Assembly (NCBI RefSeq): GCF_011806405.1
Contig: NZ_JAATOW010000003.1
Location: 124,001 to 188,000 of the forward strand
Reading direction: 5' to 3'
DNA: 64,000 nucleotides
Source: Pseudooceanicola sp. HF7
GTDB taxonomy: Bacteria; Pseudomonadota; Alphaproteobacteria; Rhodobacterales; Rhodobacteraceae
Part shown: positions 55,887 to 64,000 of the stretch, piece by piece
How positions within the stretch are numbered: the first letter of the stretch is position 1
How the letters are laid out: the number at the start of each line of letters is the position of its first letter
Translations under genes and position numbers: made by a program
Notes under the pieces: generated by a model
Seen by the model: only the letters and a program-made list of their open reading frames with translations
Told to the model about the DNA's origin: nothing
Database searches by the model: none

Positions 55887-56273
55887 ATGTTTCTAACCGT
55901 CCTTCAAGTTGCAGCGGGCGGGGCCATAGGGGCCTCGTTGCGCTACCTCTCCGGTGTGGGAGTCGTTCGCCTGTTCGGCAGCGGCCTTTCCATGCCCCTT
56001 GGCGTTCTGTTCGTGAACGTCTTCGGCTCATTCCTGATGGGCTGCCTGGTGGTGATTGTCGGGCACAAGGGCTGGGGGCATTGGAACCCGTTCCTGGCCA
56101 CCGGCATCCTGGGCGGTTTCACTACATTTTCCTCTTTCTCGCTTGAGGCCCTGACCCTCTGGGAACGCGGAGAGCCCGCCCTGGCGGCGCTTTACGTCGG
56201 TCTCAACGTTGCCGTTTCCCTGGTGGCGATCGTGGCAGGAACCTATGCGATGCGCACGATGGTGATGGCATGA
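55887..56273 (+). CDS. crcB: Fluoride channel/exporter CrcB (Fluc)
   Basis: The 128-residue protein has four membrane helices and the family motifs GGAIGASLRYLS near the N-terminus, FVNVFGSFLMGCL (conserved asparagine) and GGFTTFSSFSLE with the pore phenylalanines. The dual-topology dimer exports fluoride. No fluoride riboswitch is visible in the 37-bp gap, so it seems to be expressed with the operon. The ATG chosen begins the first helix. Its stop overlaps the next start by 4 bp. Confidence 0.92.
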   Translation: MFLTVLQVAAGGAIGASLRYLSGVGVVRLFGSGLSMPLGVLFVNVFGSFLMGCLVVIVGHKGWGHWNPFLATGILGGFTTFSSFSLEALTLWERGEPALAALYVGLNVAVSLVAIVAGTYAMRTMVMA

Positions 56274-57319
56274 GCGGTGTTCAGACGATCTCTATTCCCG
56301 AGGCGGACAGCGGAATGCGGCTGGACCGCTGGATGCGCCGCACCTTCCCCCAGCTCACCCAAGGCCGGATTGAGAAGATGTGCCGCAAGGGCGAATTGCG
56401 CGTCGATGGCGGGCGGATAAAGTCCAACCATCGGCTCGAGCCGGGCCAGCAGCTGCGCGTGCCCCCGATCCCCGTGGACGAGGCCCCCAAGGCCCCCTCG
56501 GAACCGCGCGTGTCGGATGATGATGCCAAGATGATCCAGGGCTGCGTGATCTACCGCGACGACCATATCATCGCGATCAACAAGCCGCCCGGCCTGCCCG
56601 TGCAGGGGGGCTCCAAGCAGACCCGCCACGTCGATGGCCTCGCCGAGGCGCTGAAGTTCGGCTACGACGAAAAGCCCCGCCTGGTTCACCGGCTGGACAA
56701 GGACACCTCCGGCCTGTTGCTGCTGGCGCGGACACGGCAGGCGGCGCAGAAGCTCACGGCGGCCTTCCGGTCCCGCGAGACGCGCAAGATCTACTGGGCC
56801 GTGGTGGCCGGTGTGCCGACGCCCTACATGGGCACGATCACCTTTGGGCTGGTCAAGGCCCCCGGCCATGGCAAGGGCGGCGAGGGCGAGAAGATGCTTT
56901 GCGTCCATCCCCGCGACATCGACAAAACCCCCGATGCCAAGCGCGCCGTGACCGATTACGCCAACCTCTGGCGGCTGGGCCAGCGGGCCACCTGGGTGGC
57001 CCTGGTTCCCGTCACGGGCCGTACCCACCAGCTGCGGGCCCACATGGCAGAGATGGGCCACCCGATCATCGGGGACGGCAAGTACGGCGGCTCCGGCCAG
57101 GAGAACCTGGGCGATGGCTGGGGGGCACAGCTGGGCGGGGATATCTCTCGCAAGCTGCACCTTCATGCGCGCCTGCTGCGGCTGACCCATCCCTTCACCG
57201 GCAAGCCGCTGGAGCTTGAGGCAGAGTTGCCCGATCACATGCGGCGCAGCTGGGATCATTTCGGCTGGTCCGAAAAGGATGTGCGCAAGGATCCCTTCGA
57301 CCTCGACGAACCGCTCTGA
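56270..57319 (+). CDS. rluC: RluA-family pseudouridine synthase (RluC type)
   Basis: It isomerises specific uridines in 23S rRNA to pseudouridine. The 349-residue protein has an N-terminal S4 RNA-binding domain (about residues 16-75, MRLDRWMRRTFPQLTQGRIE) and the catalytic domain with VHRLDKDTSGLLLLA (catalytic D143) and GRTHQLRAHMAEMGHPIIGD. The S4 domain and sequence favour RluC/RluD-like rRNA specificity; exact sites are inferred. It overlaps crcB by 4 bp. Confidence 0.9.
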   Translation: MSGVQTISIPEADSGMRLDRWMRRTFPQLTQGRIEKMCRKGELRVDGGRIKSNHRLEPGQQLRVPPIPVDEAPKAPSEPRVSDDDAKMIQGCVIYRDDHIIAINKPPGLPVQGGSKQTRHVDGLAEALKFGYDEKPRLVHRLDKDTSGLLLLARTRQAAQKLTAAFRSRETRKIYWAVVAGVPTPYMGTITFGLVKAPGHGKGGEGEKMLCVHPRDIDKTPDAKRAVTDYANLWRLGQRATWVALVPVTGRTHQLRAHMAEMGHPIIGDGKYGGSGQENLGDGWGAQLGGDISRKLHLHARLLRLTHPFTGKPLELEAELPDHMRRSWDHFGWSEKDVRKDPFDLDEPL

Positions 57320-57326
57320 GGGCTTC

Positions 57327-58016
57327 ATGACGCAACAGACGACCGAACCACGCCTGATCATCTTCGACGTGGATGGCACGCTTTCGGACAGCCAGGGCGA
57401 TATCGCCGGCGCCATGGCCCAGGCCTTCCAGTCCCAGGACATGACCCCGCCACCCCATGACGCGGTGCTCTCCATCGTGGGGCTGTCGCTTGAGGTGGCC
57501 ATGCCGCGCCTGGCGCCAGAGGCGGACGAGGCGACCTGCATCGCGCTGGTGGCGGCCTACAAGCAGGCCTACATGCAGCGCCGGCTAGAGGCCGGCGCGG
57601 CGCATTCACCGCTTTACCCCGGTATCCGCGAGCTGCTGGACCAGCTGGCGGCAGAGCCGCAGACGATCCTGGGCATCGCCACGGGCAAGTCCCGGCGCGG
57701 ACTTCTGGCGCTGCTGGAAAACCACGGGCTTTCGGGCATGTTCCACACCATCCAGGTCGCGGACGATCATCCCTCCAAGCCGCATCCCTCCATGGTGATG
57801 ACGGCCCTGATGGAGGCCGGCGTGCCGGCAGAGCGCGCGGTGATGATCGGGGACACGAGCTTTGACATCGACATGGCCCGCGCGGCGGGCGTCGCTTCCA
57901 TAGCGGTGGGCTGGGGCTATCACCCGGCCACGGCGCTGGAGGCCGCGGAAGGGCAGGCGGCAGACATGGCCGCCCTGCGCAGTGAAATCGACCGGCTGAC
58001 AGGAGGCCCGGCATGA
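57327..58016 (+). CDS. HAD-family hydrolase (phosphoglycolate-phosphatase-like, subfamily IA)
   Basis: The 229-residue phosphatase has motif I FDVDGTLSDS (nucleophile D14, acid D16), motif II near GIATGKSRRG, motif III lysine in PSKPHPSMV and motif IV MIGDTSFDIDMARAAGV. The alpha-helical cap between motifs I and II is of the C1 type. The substrate is unknown; neighbours do not point to glycolate metabolism. GAGGG lies 6 nt before the ATG, and the stop overlaps the next start. Confidence 0.9.
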   Translation: MTQQTTEPRLIIFDVDGTLSDSQGDIAGAMAQAFQSQDMTPPPHDAVLSIVGLSLEVAMPRLAPEADEATCIALVAAYKQAYMQRRLEAGAAHSPLYPGIRELLDQLAAEPQTILGIATGKSRRGLLALLENHGLSGMFHTIQVADDHPSKPHPSMVMTALMEAGVPAERAVMIGDTSFDIDMARAAGVASIAVGWGYHPATALEAAEGQAADMAALRSEIDRLTGGPA

Positions 58017-58723
58017 GTGAATGGAAAGCGCGCCGATTCTGGAAAGCGGCAGACGTCGCGGAAGCGGATCAGGGTTACACGGTGCACCTGGACGGGCGTC
58101 CGGTGAAAACCCCGGCCAAGGCGGCGCTGATCCTGCCCAGCCAGGCGCTGGCGCAGCGCATCGCAGCCGAATGGGACGCGCTGGAAGAGGCCATCGATCC
58201 GACGCTCATGCCCTTCACCCGCACGGCCAATTCCGCCATCGACAAGGTCGCGGTGCAAAAGCCCGAAGTAGCAGAGATGCTGGCGGAATATGGCGACGCA
58301 GACCTGCTGTGCTACCGCGCGGATGCGCCGGTTGAGCTGGTTCAGCGCCAGGCCGCGGCATGGGACCCGATGCTTGACTGGGCCGCGCAGCACCTGGGCG
58401 CCCGGCTGCAGCCGCGCACCGGCGTGATTCACGAATCCCAGGATCCGGAGGCGGTCGCCGCACTCGCCTCTCGCGTGCATGACATGAATGCCTTCGAACT
58501 GGCCGCATTCCACGATCTGGTCAGCCTCACCGGGTCTCTGGTGCTTGGTTTTGCCGCATTTTTGGACGCCGCCCCCACGTTGAACATCTGGAATGTGTCC
58601 CGGATCGACGAGACCTGGCAGGAAGAGCAATGGGGCGCAGATGAGGAAGCCCAGGCCGTTGCAGAGACCAAAAAGGTCGCTTTTCTACATGCCAAAAGCT
58701 TCCTGAACCTGCTGCAGGACTGA
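58013..58723 (+). CDS. ATP12-family chaperone (F1-ATPase assembly)
   Basis: The 236-residue protein matches the bacterial homologues of mitochondrial ATP12, which binds free F1 alpha subunit during ATP synthase assembly. Typical stretches are RRFWKAADVAEADQGYTVHL, DGRPVKTPAKAALILPSQAL, EWDALEEAIDPTLMPFTRTA, LLCYRADAPVELVQRQ and the acidic WQEEQWGADEEA near the end. It is common in alphaproteobacteria and mitochondria. It overlaps the HAD gene by 4 bp and ends the operon at a strong terminator. Confidence 0.92.
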   Translation: MSEWKARRFWKAADVAEADQGYTVHLDGRPVKTPAKAALILPSQALAQRIAAEWDALEEAIDPTLMPFTRTANSAIDKVAVQKPEVAEMLAEYGDADLLCYRADAPVELVQRQAAAWDPMLDWAAQHLGARLQPRTGVIHESQDPEAVAALASRVHDMNAFELAAFHDLVSLTGSLVLGFAAFLDAAPTLNIWNVSRIDETWQEEQWGADEEAQAVAETKKVAFLHAKSFLNLLQD

Positions 58724-58764
58724 ATCCTCGGCACTTTTGTCCAAGACGTGTTGCACTGCAGCGA

Positions 58765-58794
58765 GGATCCCGCGCATTTGCGCGGGATTTTTGC
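58765..58794 (+). terminator. Intrinsic terminator after the ATP12 gene
   Basis: A perfect 9-bp stem ATCCCGCGC/GCGCGGGAT with loop ATTT is followed by TTTT. The next 190 bp up to aapJ hold no feature I can name with confidence; no clear promoter was found there. Confidence 0.9.
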
Positions 58795-58988
58795 ATTTGG
58801 GGGTTCCGGCGCGCGGGGGCCGTAACGGCAATGGTTTAGTTTTCGTTATGACGCACTTGACCCGATGCGATGAATAAGCCCACAGTTTAGGCACTGTTAA
58901 GGGGGAGCACCCTTGACCAGTTTCGCCCCCGGCTTGCATTGGCCGGAAACCGCTGATCGAAAAGGCGGACAATCAGGAAGAGGTAAAC

Positions 58989-60008
58989 ATGAAAAAAACC
59001 GTATTTCTTGGCGCGCTGACCGCTGCAGGTCTGGCCGCCGGAGCTGCCGGCGCTACCACGCTTGAAGACGTGAAGGCACGCGGCACCCTGAACTGCGGCG
59101 TCTCCACCGGGCTCGTGGGCTTCTCTGCCCCCGACGCGAATGGCGAATGGACCGGCTTCGATGTCGCACTCTGCCGTGCCGTGGCCGCCGCCGTTCTGGG
59201 CGATCAGACAGCTGTCGAATTCGTGCCGACGACCGGCAAGACCCGCTTCACCGCGCTGGCGTCCGGCGAAATCGACATGCTGGCCCGTAACACCACCTGG
59301 ACCTTCTCCCGTGACGTGGACCTCAAGTTCACCTTCAACGGCGTGAACTATTACGATGGTCAGGGCTTCATGGTGCCCAAGGCGCTTGGCGTGTCCTCGG
59401 CAAAAGAGCTGGACGGCGCCACTGTCTGCATTCAGACCGGCACCACCACCGAGCTTAACCTGGCGGACTTCTTCCGGGTCAACAACATGGGCTACGAGCC
59501 GGTCCCGATCGAGACCAACGCCGAAGCCCAGCAGCAATTCCTGGCCGGTGCCTGTGACGTCTACACCACCGACGCATCCGGTCTTGCCGCAACCCGTGCC
59601 ACCTTCGAGAACCCCGGCGATTACGCGATCCTGCCGGAAATCATCTCCAAGGAGCCACTCGGCCCGCTTGTCCGCCACGGCGACGACGAATGGGGTGACA
59701 TCGTGACTTGGACCCTCAACGCGCTGATCGCGGCTGAAGAACTGGGCATCACCTCCGCCAACGTCAAGGACATGTCCTCGGCTGCCACCGACAACCCCGA
59801 GATCAACCGTCTCCTGGGTTCTGAAGGCAACCTGGGCGAGATGATCGGCCTGAACGCCGACTGGGCCGTGATGGCCATCTCCGCAGGCGGTAACTACGGT
59901 GAGATCTTCGAGAAGAACATCGGCGAGAACACCCCGATCGGCCTCGCGCGCGGTCTGAACGCGCTCTACACCGACGGCGGCCTGCTCTACACGCCTCCGT
60001 TCCGCTAA
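58989..60008 (+). CDS. aapJ: General L-amino-acid ABC transporter, substrate-binding protein AapJ
   Basis: This periplasmic binding protein delivers L-amino acids to AapQMP. The 339-residue protein has a Sec signal peptide (KKTVFLGALTAAGLAAGAAG, cut near residue 22) and family-3 solute-binding landmarks: GTLNCGVSTGLVGFSAPDAN, ewTGFDVALCRAVAAAVLGD, EIDMLARNTTWTFSRDVDL and VCIQTGTTTELNLADFFR. Its length, greater than that of simple glutamine-binding proteins, fits AapJ/BztA. GAGG precedes the ATG. A strong hairpin follows, which probably allows it to be made in excess over the membrane parts. Confidence 0.94.
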   Translation: MKKTVFLGALTAAGLAAGAAGATTLEDVKARGTLNCGVSTGLVGFSAPDANGEWTGFDVALCRAVAAAVLGDQTAVEFVPTTGKTRFTALASGEIDMLARNTTWTFSRDVDLKFTFNGVNYYDGQGFMVPKALGVSSAKELDGATVCIQTGTTTELNLADFFRVNNMGYEPVPIETNAEAQQQFLAGACDVYTTDASGLAATRATFENPGDYAILPEIISKEPLGPLVRHGDDEWGDIVTWTLNALIAAEELGITSANVKDMSSAATDNPEINRLLGSEGNLGEMIGLNADWAVMAISAGGNYGEIFEKNIGENTPIGLARGLNALYTDGGLLYTPPFR

Positions 60009-60017
60009 GAACATCGA

Positions 60018-60047
60018 AGAGGGCGCGGCTTGCCGCGCCCTCTTTGC
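60018..60047 (+). terminator. Hairpin between aapJ and aapQ (partial terminator/mRNA stabiliser)
   Basis: AAGAGGGCGCGGC and GCCGCGCCCTCTT form a perfect 13-bp inverted repeat with a 2-nt centre, followed only by T and GCC. The short T-run suggests read-through to aapQMP and protection of the aapJ 3' end. Confidence 0.7.
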
Positions 60048-60130
60048 CAAAGGGCCCAGCGGCCTGAATGACCGGTTAACCGCGCGCAGACGCTCCTCAA
60101 GAAACGACCGGATCACGGGGAACACCTACA

Positions 60131-61387
60131 ATGACAACGCTTACTGATCCGCCGGCGGAATCGTTCAAGCTATCCATGCTTGTCTACGACACCCGGTACC
60201 GTTCAATCACATTTCAGATCGTCGCGCTTGTCGCCTTCCTGACCTTGGTGGGCTGGCTGGCGAACAACACGATCCAGAACCTGGCGGACCTGGGCAAGGA
60301 ACCGTCCTTTGCCTTCATGACCGACCCGGCCGGGTATGACATCAACCAGCGGCTGATCGAATACTCCTCCCAATCCACTCATTTGCGCGCGGCTTTCGTC
60401 GGGCTGCTGAACACGCTGCTGGTCGCGGTGCTGGGCTGCGCCACGGCAACGGTCGTCGGCGTCATCGTCGGGGTGCTGCGCCTGTCGGGCAACTGGCTGA
60501 TCGCGCGCCTCATGACGGTCTACGTGGAGATGTTCCGCAACGTGCCGGTCCTGATGTGGATCGTGCTGGCCATGGCCATCCTGATCGAGACCCTGCCGGC
60601 GCCAAGCGCCTTCCGCGGGGATGACCCGGCAGCCACGATGAAGGTCTTCGACAGCGTCGCCTTCACCAACCGCGGCGTCTACATCCCCGAGCCGCTCTTC
60701 TCCCGCGGTCTTGGCGACATCAGCGTCTTCGGCGCCTTCGGGATCAGCCTGGACCTGATCGCCATCCTGCTGGTGCTGGGCGTGTCGATCTTCATTTCCA
60801 AGCGTATCGGCAAGAAGGCCGATGCAACCCAGGAAGCCACGGGTATCCGTCCGCGCACCTGGCATCTGCGCACTGCCGTCATCATCCTGCCCACCGCGCT
60901 ACTTCTGTTGCTGCTGGGCTTCCACTTCGGCTACCCCGCGCTCAAGGGCTTCAACTTCCAGGGCGGCACGCACCTGCGCAACTCCCTGATCGCGCTCTGG
61001 CTGGCCCTGTCGCTTTATACGGCGGCCTTCATCGCCGAGAACGTCCGGGCCGGGATCCTTGCGGTTTCCAGCGGCCAGACAGAGGCCGCCGCGGCCCTTG
61101 GCCTGCGCCCCAAGCGGATCATGTCGCTGGTGGTCCTGCCCCAGGCGATGCGCGTCATCATTCCGCCGCTGATCTCTCAATACCTGAACCTGACCAAGAA
61201 CTCCTCGCTCGCGATCGCGGTGGGGTACATGGATATCACCGGTACGCTGATGGGGATCACCCTCAACCAGACCGGCCGTGAGCTTGAGACCGTGCTGCTG
61301 GGCATGCTGATCTACCTGCTTATCAGCCTCAGCATCTCTGCCGTGATGAACTGGTACAACAACCGCGTGAAACTGGTGGAGCGTTGA
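60131..61387 (+). CDS. aapQ: General L-amino-acid ABC transporter, permease AapQ
   Basis: The 418-residue inner-membrane permease has about eight spans with a large insertion between the first two segments, typical of AapQ/BztB rather than short HisM-type permeases. The cytoplasmic EAA loop reads SSGQTEAAAALGLRPKRIMS and is followed by LVVLPQAMRVIIPPLISQYL, the coupling site for AapP. TVYVEMFRNVPVLMWIVLAM is the conserved membrane motif. It is one base upstream of aapM. Confidence 0.94.
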   Translation: MTTLTDPPAESFKLSMLVYDTRYRSITFQIVALVAFLTLVGWLANNTIQNLADLGKEPSFAFMTDPAGYDINQRLIEYSSQSTHLRAAFVGLLNTLLVAVLGCATATVVGVIVGVLRLSGNWLIARLMTVYVEMFRNVPVLMWIVLAMAILIETLPAPSAFRGDDPAATMKVFDSVAFTNRGVYIPEPLFSRGLGDISVFGAFGISLDLIAILLVLGVSIFISKRIGKKADATQEATGIRPRTWHLRTAVIILPTALLLLLLGFHFGYPALKGFNFQGGTHLRNSLIALWLALSLYTAAFIAENVRAGILAVSSGQTEAAAALGLRPKRIMSLVVLPQAMRVIIPPLISQYLNLTKNSSLAIAVGYMDITGTLMGITLNQTGRELETVLLGMLIYLLISLSISAVMNWYNNRVKLVER

Positions 61388-61388
61388 G

Positions 61389-62705
61389 ATGAGCAATACA
61401 CATGCTGATACCGTCCTGTATGTCCGCGACACCATGCTGCCGCAGTCGGAGCCCCCGGCCTCGACCATCGGTCCGGCGGGCTGGGCCAAGCAGAACCTGT
61501 TCTCAGGCTGGCTGAACACATTGCTGACGGTCGTTTCCGCGGCCTTCGTGGTCTTCCTGCTCTACCGGCTTCTGCCCTGGTTCATCTCTCCGACCTGGGG
61601 GTCTGACTCCCTCTCGTCCTGCCGCGCCCTCTTCGAGGAGATCGGCAGAGATCACGAAGGCGCCTGCTGGGGTGTCATCCGGGATCGCTGGCAGCAGCTG
61701 CTGTTCGGCTTCTACCCGGCAGAGCTTTACTGGCGCCCGATCCTGTCGCTGATCCTGCTGATGGTCGCCCTGGCGCCCGTGCTGTTCGTGGGCAAGGTGC
61801 CGGCCAAGATGCTGATCTTCTCCGTGATCTATCCGTTCATGCTGCCCTGGCTGCTCTGGGGCGGCACGGTCTGGATGCCGATCGCGGTGATCGCGGGCTT
61901 CGGCGTTGGTTACCTGGTGTTCAAGCTGGTGGCCAAGGTCGGCCCCGGCGGGCTGGCGGCCATCGTCGCGACCCTGGCGACCGTCCTATGGTGGCTCTTC
62001 CTGACAGCCCCCGTGGCCTATGGGCTTGCCTCCGTCCTGCCGCTGGCGCTGGAGCCCGTGGCCTCGCGTCAATTCGGTGGCTTCATGCTGTCGGTGACCA
62101 TCGGCGTCGTGGCCATTGCCTGTTCGCTGCCCATCGGGATAGTTCTGGCGCTTGGCCGCCGGTCCGATCTGCCGCTGGTGAAATGGCTCTGCGTCGGCTT
62201 CATCGAGTTCATTCGCGGCGTGCCGCTGATCACGCTGCTCTTCGTGGCCTCTGTGCTGCTGAACATCTTCCTGCCGCCGGGCACCAACTTCGACATCATC
62301 CTGCGCGTCATGATCATGACCACGCTCTTCGCTTCGGCCTACATGGCAGAGGTGATCCGGGGTGGCCTGGCCGCCCTGCCGAAGGGCCAGTACGAAGGGG
62401 CCGACAGCCTGGGCCTGGACTACTGGCAGGCGCAGCGGCTGATCATCATGCCCCAGGCGCTGAAGATCTCGATCCCCGGGATCGTGTCGACCTTCATCGG
62501 CGTGTTCAAAGATACCACGCTGGTGTCGATCATCGGCCTTCTGGACCCTCTGGGCCTGGCCAATGCGATCCGCGCCGATACCGACTGGAACGGCATCTAC
62601 TGGGAGCTCTTCCTGTTCATCGGCGCCGTCTTCTTCATCTTCTGTTTCTCCATGTCCCGCTACTCGATGTACCTGGAGCGCAAGCTTCAGACCGGGCACC
62701 GCTAA
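61389..62705 (+). CDS. aapM: General L-amino-acid ABC transporter, permease AapM
   Basis: The second permease, 438 residues, has an extended N-terminal half of several hydrophobic segments (about 35-235) typical of AapM/BztC. The conserved C-terminal permease domain includes VGFIEFIRGVPLITLLFVAS, the EAA loop LPKGQYEGADSLGLDYWQAQ and LIIMPQALKISIPGIVSTFI. It pairs with AapQ to form the translocation path. The ATG lies one base after the aapQ stop. Confidence 0.94.
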   Translation: MSNTHADTVLYVRDTMLPQSEPPASTIGPAGWAKQNLFSGWLNTLLTVVSAAFVVFLLYRLLPWFISPTWGSDSLSSCRALFEEIGRDHEGACWGVIRDRWQQLLFGFYPAELYWRPILSLILLMVALAPVLFVGKVPAKMLIFSVIYPFMLPWLLWGGTVWMPIAVIAGFGVGYLVFKLVAKVGPGGLAAIVATLATVLWWLFLTAPVAYGLASVLPLALEPVASRQFGGFMLSVTIGVVAIACSLPIGIVLALGRRSDLPLVKWLCVGFIEFIRGVPLITLLFVASVLLNIFLPPGTNFDIILRVMIMTTLFASAYMAEVIRGGLAALPKGQYEGADSLGLDYWQAQRLIIMPQALKISIPGIVSTFIGVFKDTTLVSIIGLLDPLGLANAIRADTDWNGIYWELFLFIGAVFFIFCFSMSRYSMYLERKLQTGHR

Positions 62706-62720
62706 GAGAGAGTCTGACCA

Positions 62721-63518
62721 ATGACTGACACCGCTTTCGATACCGCGCCCGCTGTCGACCCCACCGCCATGAAGGTCTCTGATGAAGTCGCCATCGAGAT
62801 CTCCAACATGAACAAGTGGTACGGCACCTTCCACGTCCTGCGGGACATCAACCTGACCGTGAACCGCGGCGAACGGATCGTTGTCGCGGGGCCGTCGGGC
62901 TCCGGCAAATCGACGATGATCCGCTGCATCAACCGGCTGGAAGAACACCAGGCGGGCAAGATCGTCGTCGACGGGACCGAGCTGACATCGGACCTGAAGA
63001 ACATCGACAAGGTGCGCTCCGAGGTTGGCATGTGCTTCCAGCACTTCAACCTCTTCCCGCACCTGACGATCCTGGAAAACTGCACGCTGGCGCCGATCTG
63101 GGTGCGCAAGACACCCAAGAAGGAAGCCATCGAAACGGCGATGTACTTCCTGGAAAAGGTGAAGATCCCCGATCAGGCCAACAAGTACCCCGGCCAGCTT
63201 TCGGGTGGTCAGCAGCAGCGTGTGGCGATTGCCCGGTCGCTCTGCATGAAGCCGCGGATCATGCTCTTCGACGAGCCGACCTCGGCCCTTGATCCGGAGA
63301 TGATCAAGGAAGTGCTCGATACCATGATCGAGCTGGCACAAGAGGGCATGACTATGATCTGCGTCACCCACGAGATGGGCTTTGCCCGCCAGGTCGCAAA
63401 CCGCGTGATCTTCATGGACCAGGGCCAGATCGTGGAACAGAACGAGCCGGAGGAGTTCTTCAACAACCCGCGCTCGGAACGTACGAAGCTCTTCCTCAGC
63501 CAGATCCTTGGCCACTGA
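62721..63518 (+). CDS. aapP: General L-amino-acid ABC transporter, ATPase AapP
   Basis: The 265-residue ATPase has Walker [10 protein letters not shown] at residues 57-65, a Q-loop in [17 protein letters not shown], the signature [15 protein letters not shown], Walker [15 protein letters not shown] and the H-loop [11 protein letters not shown]. This is the polar-amino-acid subfamily (GlnQ/HisP/AapP). It is the last gene of aapJQMP and is followed by a terminator. Confidence 0.95.
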   Translation: MTDTAFDTAPAVDPTAMKVSDEVAIEISNMNKWYGTFHVLRDINLTVNRGERIVVAGPSGSGKSTMIRCINRLEEHQAGKIVVDGTELTSDLKNIDKVRSEVGMCFQHFNLFPHLTILENCTLAPIWVRKTPKKEAIETAMYFLEKVKIPDQANKYPGQLSGGQQQRVAIARSLCMKPRIMLFDEPTSALDPEMIKEVLDTMIELAQEGMTMICVTHEMGFARQVANRVIFMDQGQIVEQNEPEEFFNNPRSERTKLFLSQILGH

Positions 63519-63563
63519 GGTCGGAACAGCCTACCGGCACACATCAGCCCGCGAGGGCAGGGG

Positions 63564-63592
63564 ACACGGCGCGGATCTTCCGCGCCGTTTTC
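63564..63592 (+). terminator. Intrinsic terminator after aapP
   Basis: ACGGCGCGG and CCGCGCCGT pair around ATCTT or similar and are followed by TTT. The T-run region lies in a 16-bp tandem duplication listed separately. Confidence 0.85.
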
Positions 63593-63616
63593 CGTTGTGC
63601 CCGTTTTCCGTTGTGG
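63585..63616 (+). repeat. Tandem 16-bp duplication behind the aapP terminator
   Basis: CCGTTTTCCGTTGTGC (63585-63600) is followed directly by CCGTTTTCCGTTGTGG (63601-63616). The second copy reaches almost to the stop codon of the converging gene. Confidence 0.85.
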
Positions 63617-63619
63617 CGG

Positions 63620-64000
63620 TCAGTCCCGCCCAGTCTCCGGCTGCCGCGCAAACACCCTTTTCGCGATGGTGAGGGCGTTCACCGTGGCCGGGAAGCCCGC
63701 GTAGACAGAGACCTGCATCAGGACCTCCGTGATCTCTTCGCGGCTCAAGCCGGTGTTCAGGGCTGATTGGATATGTGCCTCAAGCTGCGGTGACGCGTTG
63801 CCCATGGCCGCCAGCACGGAGATCGTCGCGATCATCCGTTCGCGCATCCCAAGGCCGGGGCGGGAGTAGATATCCCCGAAGGCAAATTCATGCACCATGT
63901 CCGCGAAATCCGGCGCGATGTCCGCCAGAGCCTGCGCCTGGGCCTCTCCAGCCTCGCGGTTCAGCGCGTCCAGCACGGCCTTCCCTCGGTCTTTCCGTGT
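63620..64000 (-). CDS. Carboxymuconolactone-decarboxylase-family protein, 5' end outside window
   Basis: About 127 residues are visible on the minus strand and the frame is still open at the right edge (upstream residues read TRKDRGKAVLDALNREAGEA), so the true start lies beyond the window; a GTG at 63976 is an internal possibility. The core EFAFGDIYSRPGLGMRERMI and TGLSREEITEVLMQVSVYAG match the alkylhydroperoxidase/CMD fold. The reactive CxxxH cysteine pair of AhpD is absent, as in 4-carboxymuconolactone decarboxylase-like members (with ring-cleavage or related lactone substrates). It converges on aapP. Family clear, substrate not. Confidence 0.85.
   Translation of the reverse strand, partial: TRKDRGKAVLDALNREAGEAQAQALADIAPDFADMVHEFAFGDIYSRPGLGMRERMIATISVLAAMGNASPQLEAHIQSALNTGLSREEITEVLMQVSVYAGFPATVNALTIAKRVFARQPETGRD

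Noticed and set aside
58800-58988. A sigma-54 or sigma-70 promoter for aapJ
   Set aside because: TTGACC at 58857 has no acceptable -10 at 16-18 bp, and no GG-N10-GC element fits. I could not support any one site.

Overview
The window is high-GC DNA from an alphaproteobacterium, most likely a member of the Rhodobacteraceae (Roseobacter group). The evidence is the gene content (AapJQMP amino-acid transporter, ATP12-type F1 assembly chaperone, twin-transmembrane protein, PduO-type cobalamin adenosyltransferase), the absence of rpsD from the alpha operon, and protein sequences that read like roseobacter homologues. This assignment is by recognition only; no database search was possible. The gene density is chromosomal. 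I saw no insertion sequence, prophage, CRISPR array, rRNA or origin.

Layout. Positions 1-10.7 kb hold housekeeping and accessory genes: the 3' end of a formylglycine-generating-enzyme gene, tRNA-Gln, an SH3 protein, a D-2-hydroxyacid dehydrogenase with a membrane protein, a leftward group (SH3 protein, short-chain dehydrogenase, twin-TM protein, cobalamin adenosyltransferase), parC, a cytochrome P450 and a lipoprotein. Positions 10.8-26.8 kb hold the first translation/transcription block: tuf, a zntB-like transporter, tRNA-Trp, secE, nusG, rplK, rplA, rplJ, rplL, rpoB and rpoC. A leftward YkgJ-type gene sits between rplA and rplJ. A DMT exporter (27-28 kb) separates this block from the str operon (rpsL, rpsG, fusA, second tuf; 28.5-32.8 kb), which leads into S10, spc and alpha (33-52.9 kb).

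The S10-spc-alpha cluster keeps the usual order but is broken three times by unrelated genes. A spermidine-synthase-like gene and an SDR lie between rplW and rplB. A small hypothetical gene, a TIGR02466-type protein and a leftward lipoprotein lie between rplP and rpmC. A PAS/zinc protein and a small lipoprotein lie between rpmD and rplO. Each break starts with a strong intrinsic terminator and ends with a promoter-like sequence (TTG-type -35, exactly 17 bp, TATACG/TATAGG), so the cluster seems to be several re-promoted transcription units. Many internal spacers carry a small palindrome family with a GGTGGG...CCCACC core.

Positions 53-58.8 kb hold a compact rightward operon: DegP/DegQ-type protease, rarA, crcB, an RluA-family pseudouridine synthase, a HAD phosphatase and an ATP12 chaperone. 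Positions 58.9-63.5 kb hold aapJQMP. The window ends inside a leftward carboxymuconolactone-decarboxylase-family gene.

Points most worth a second look are the near-identical tuf copies with sharp conversion boundaries, the palindrome family, five tandem 11-bp repeats ahead of rplQ, the possible oxygenase gene downstream of rplP (L16), the alanine/glutamate tail on L3, the substituted catalytic glutamate in the hydroxyacid dehydrogenase, and a possibly leaderless parC mRNA. I did not find a clearly new multi-gene system.
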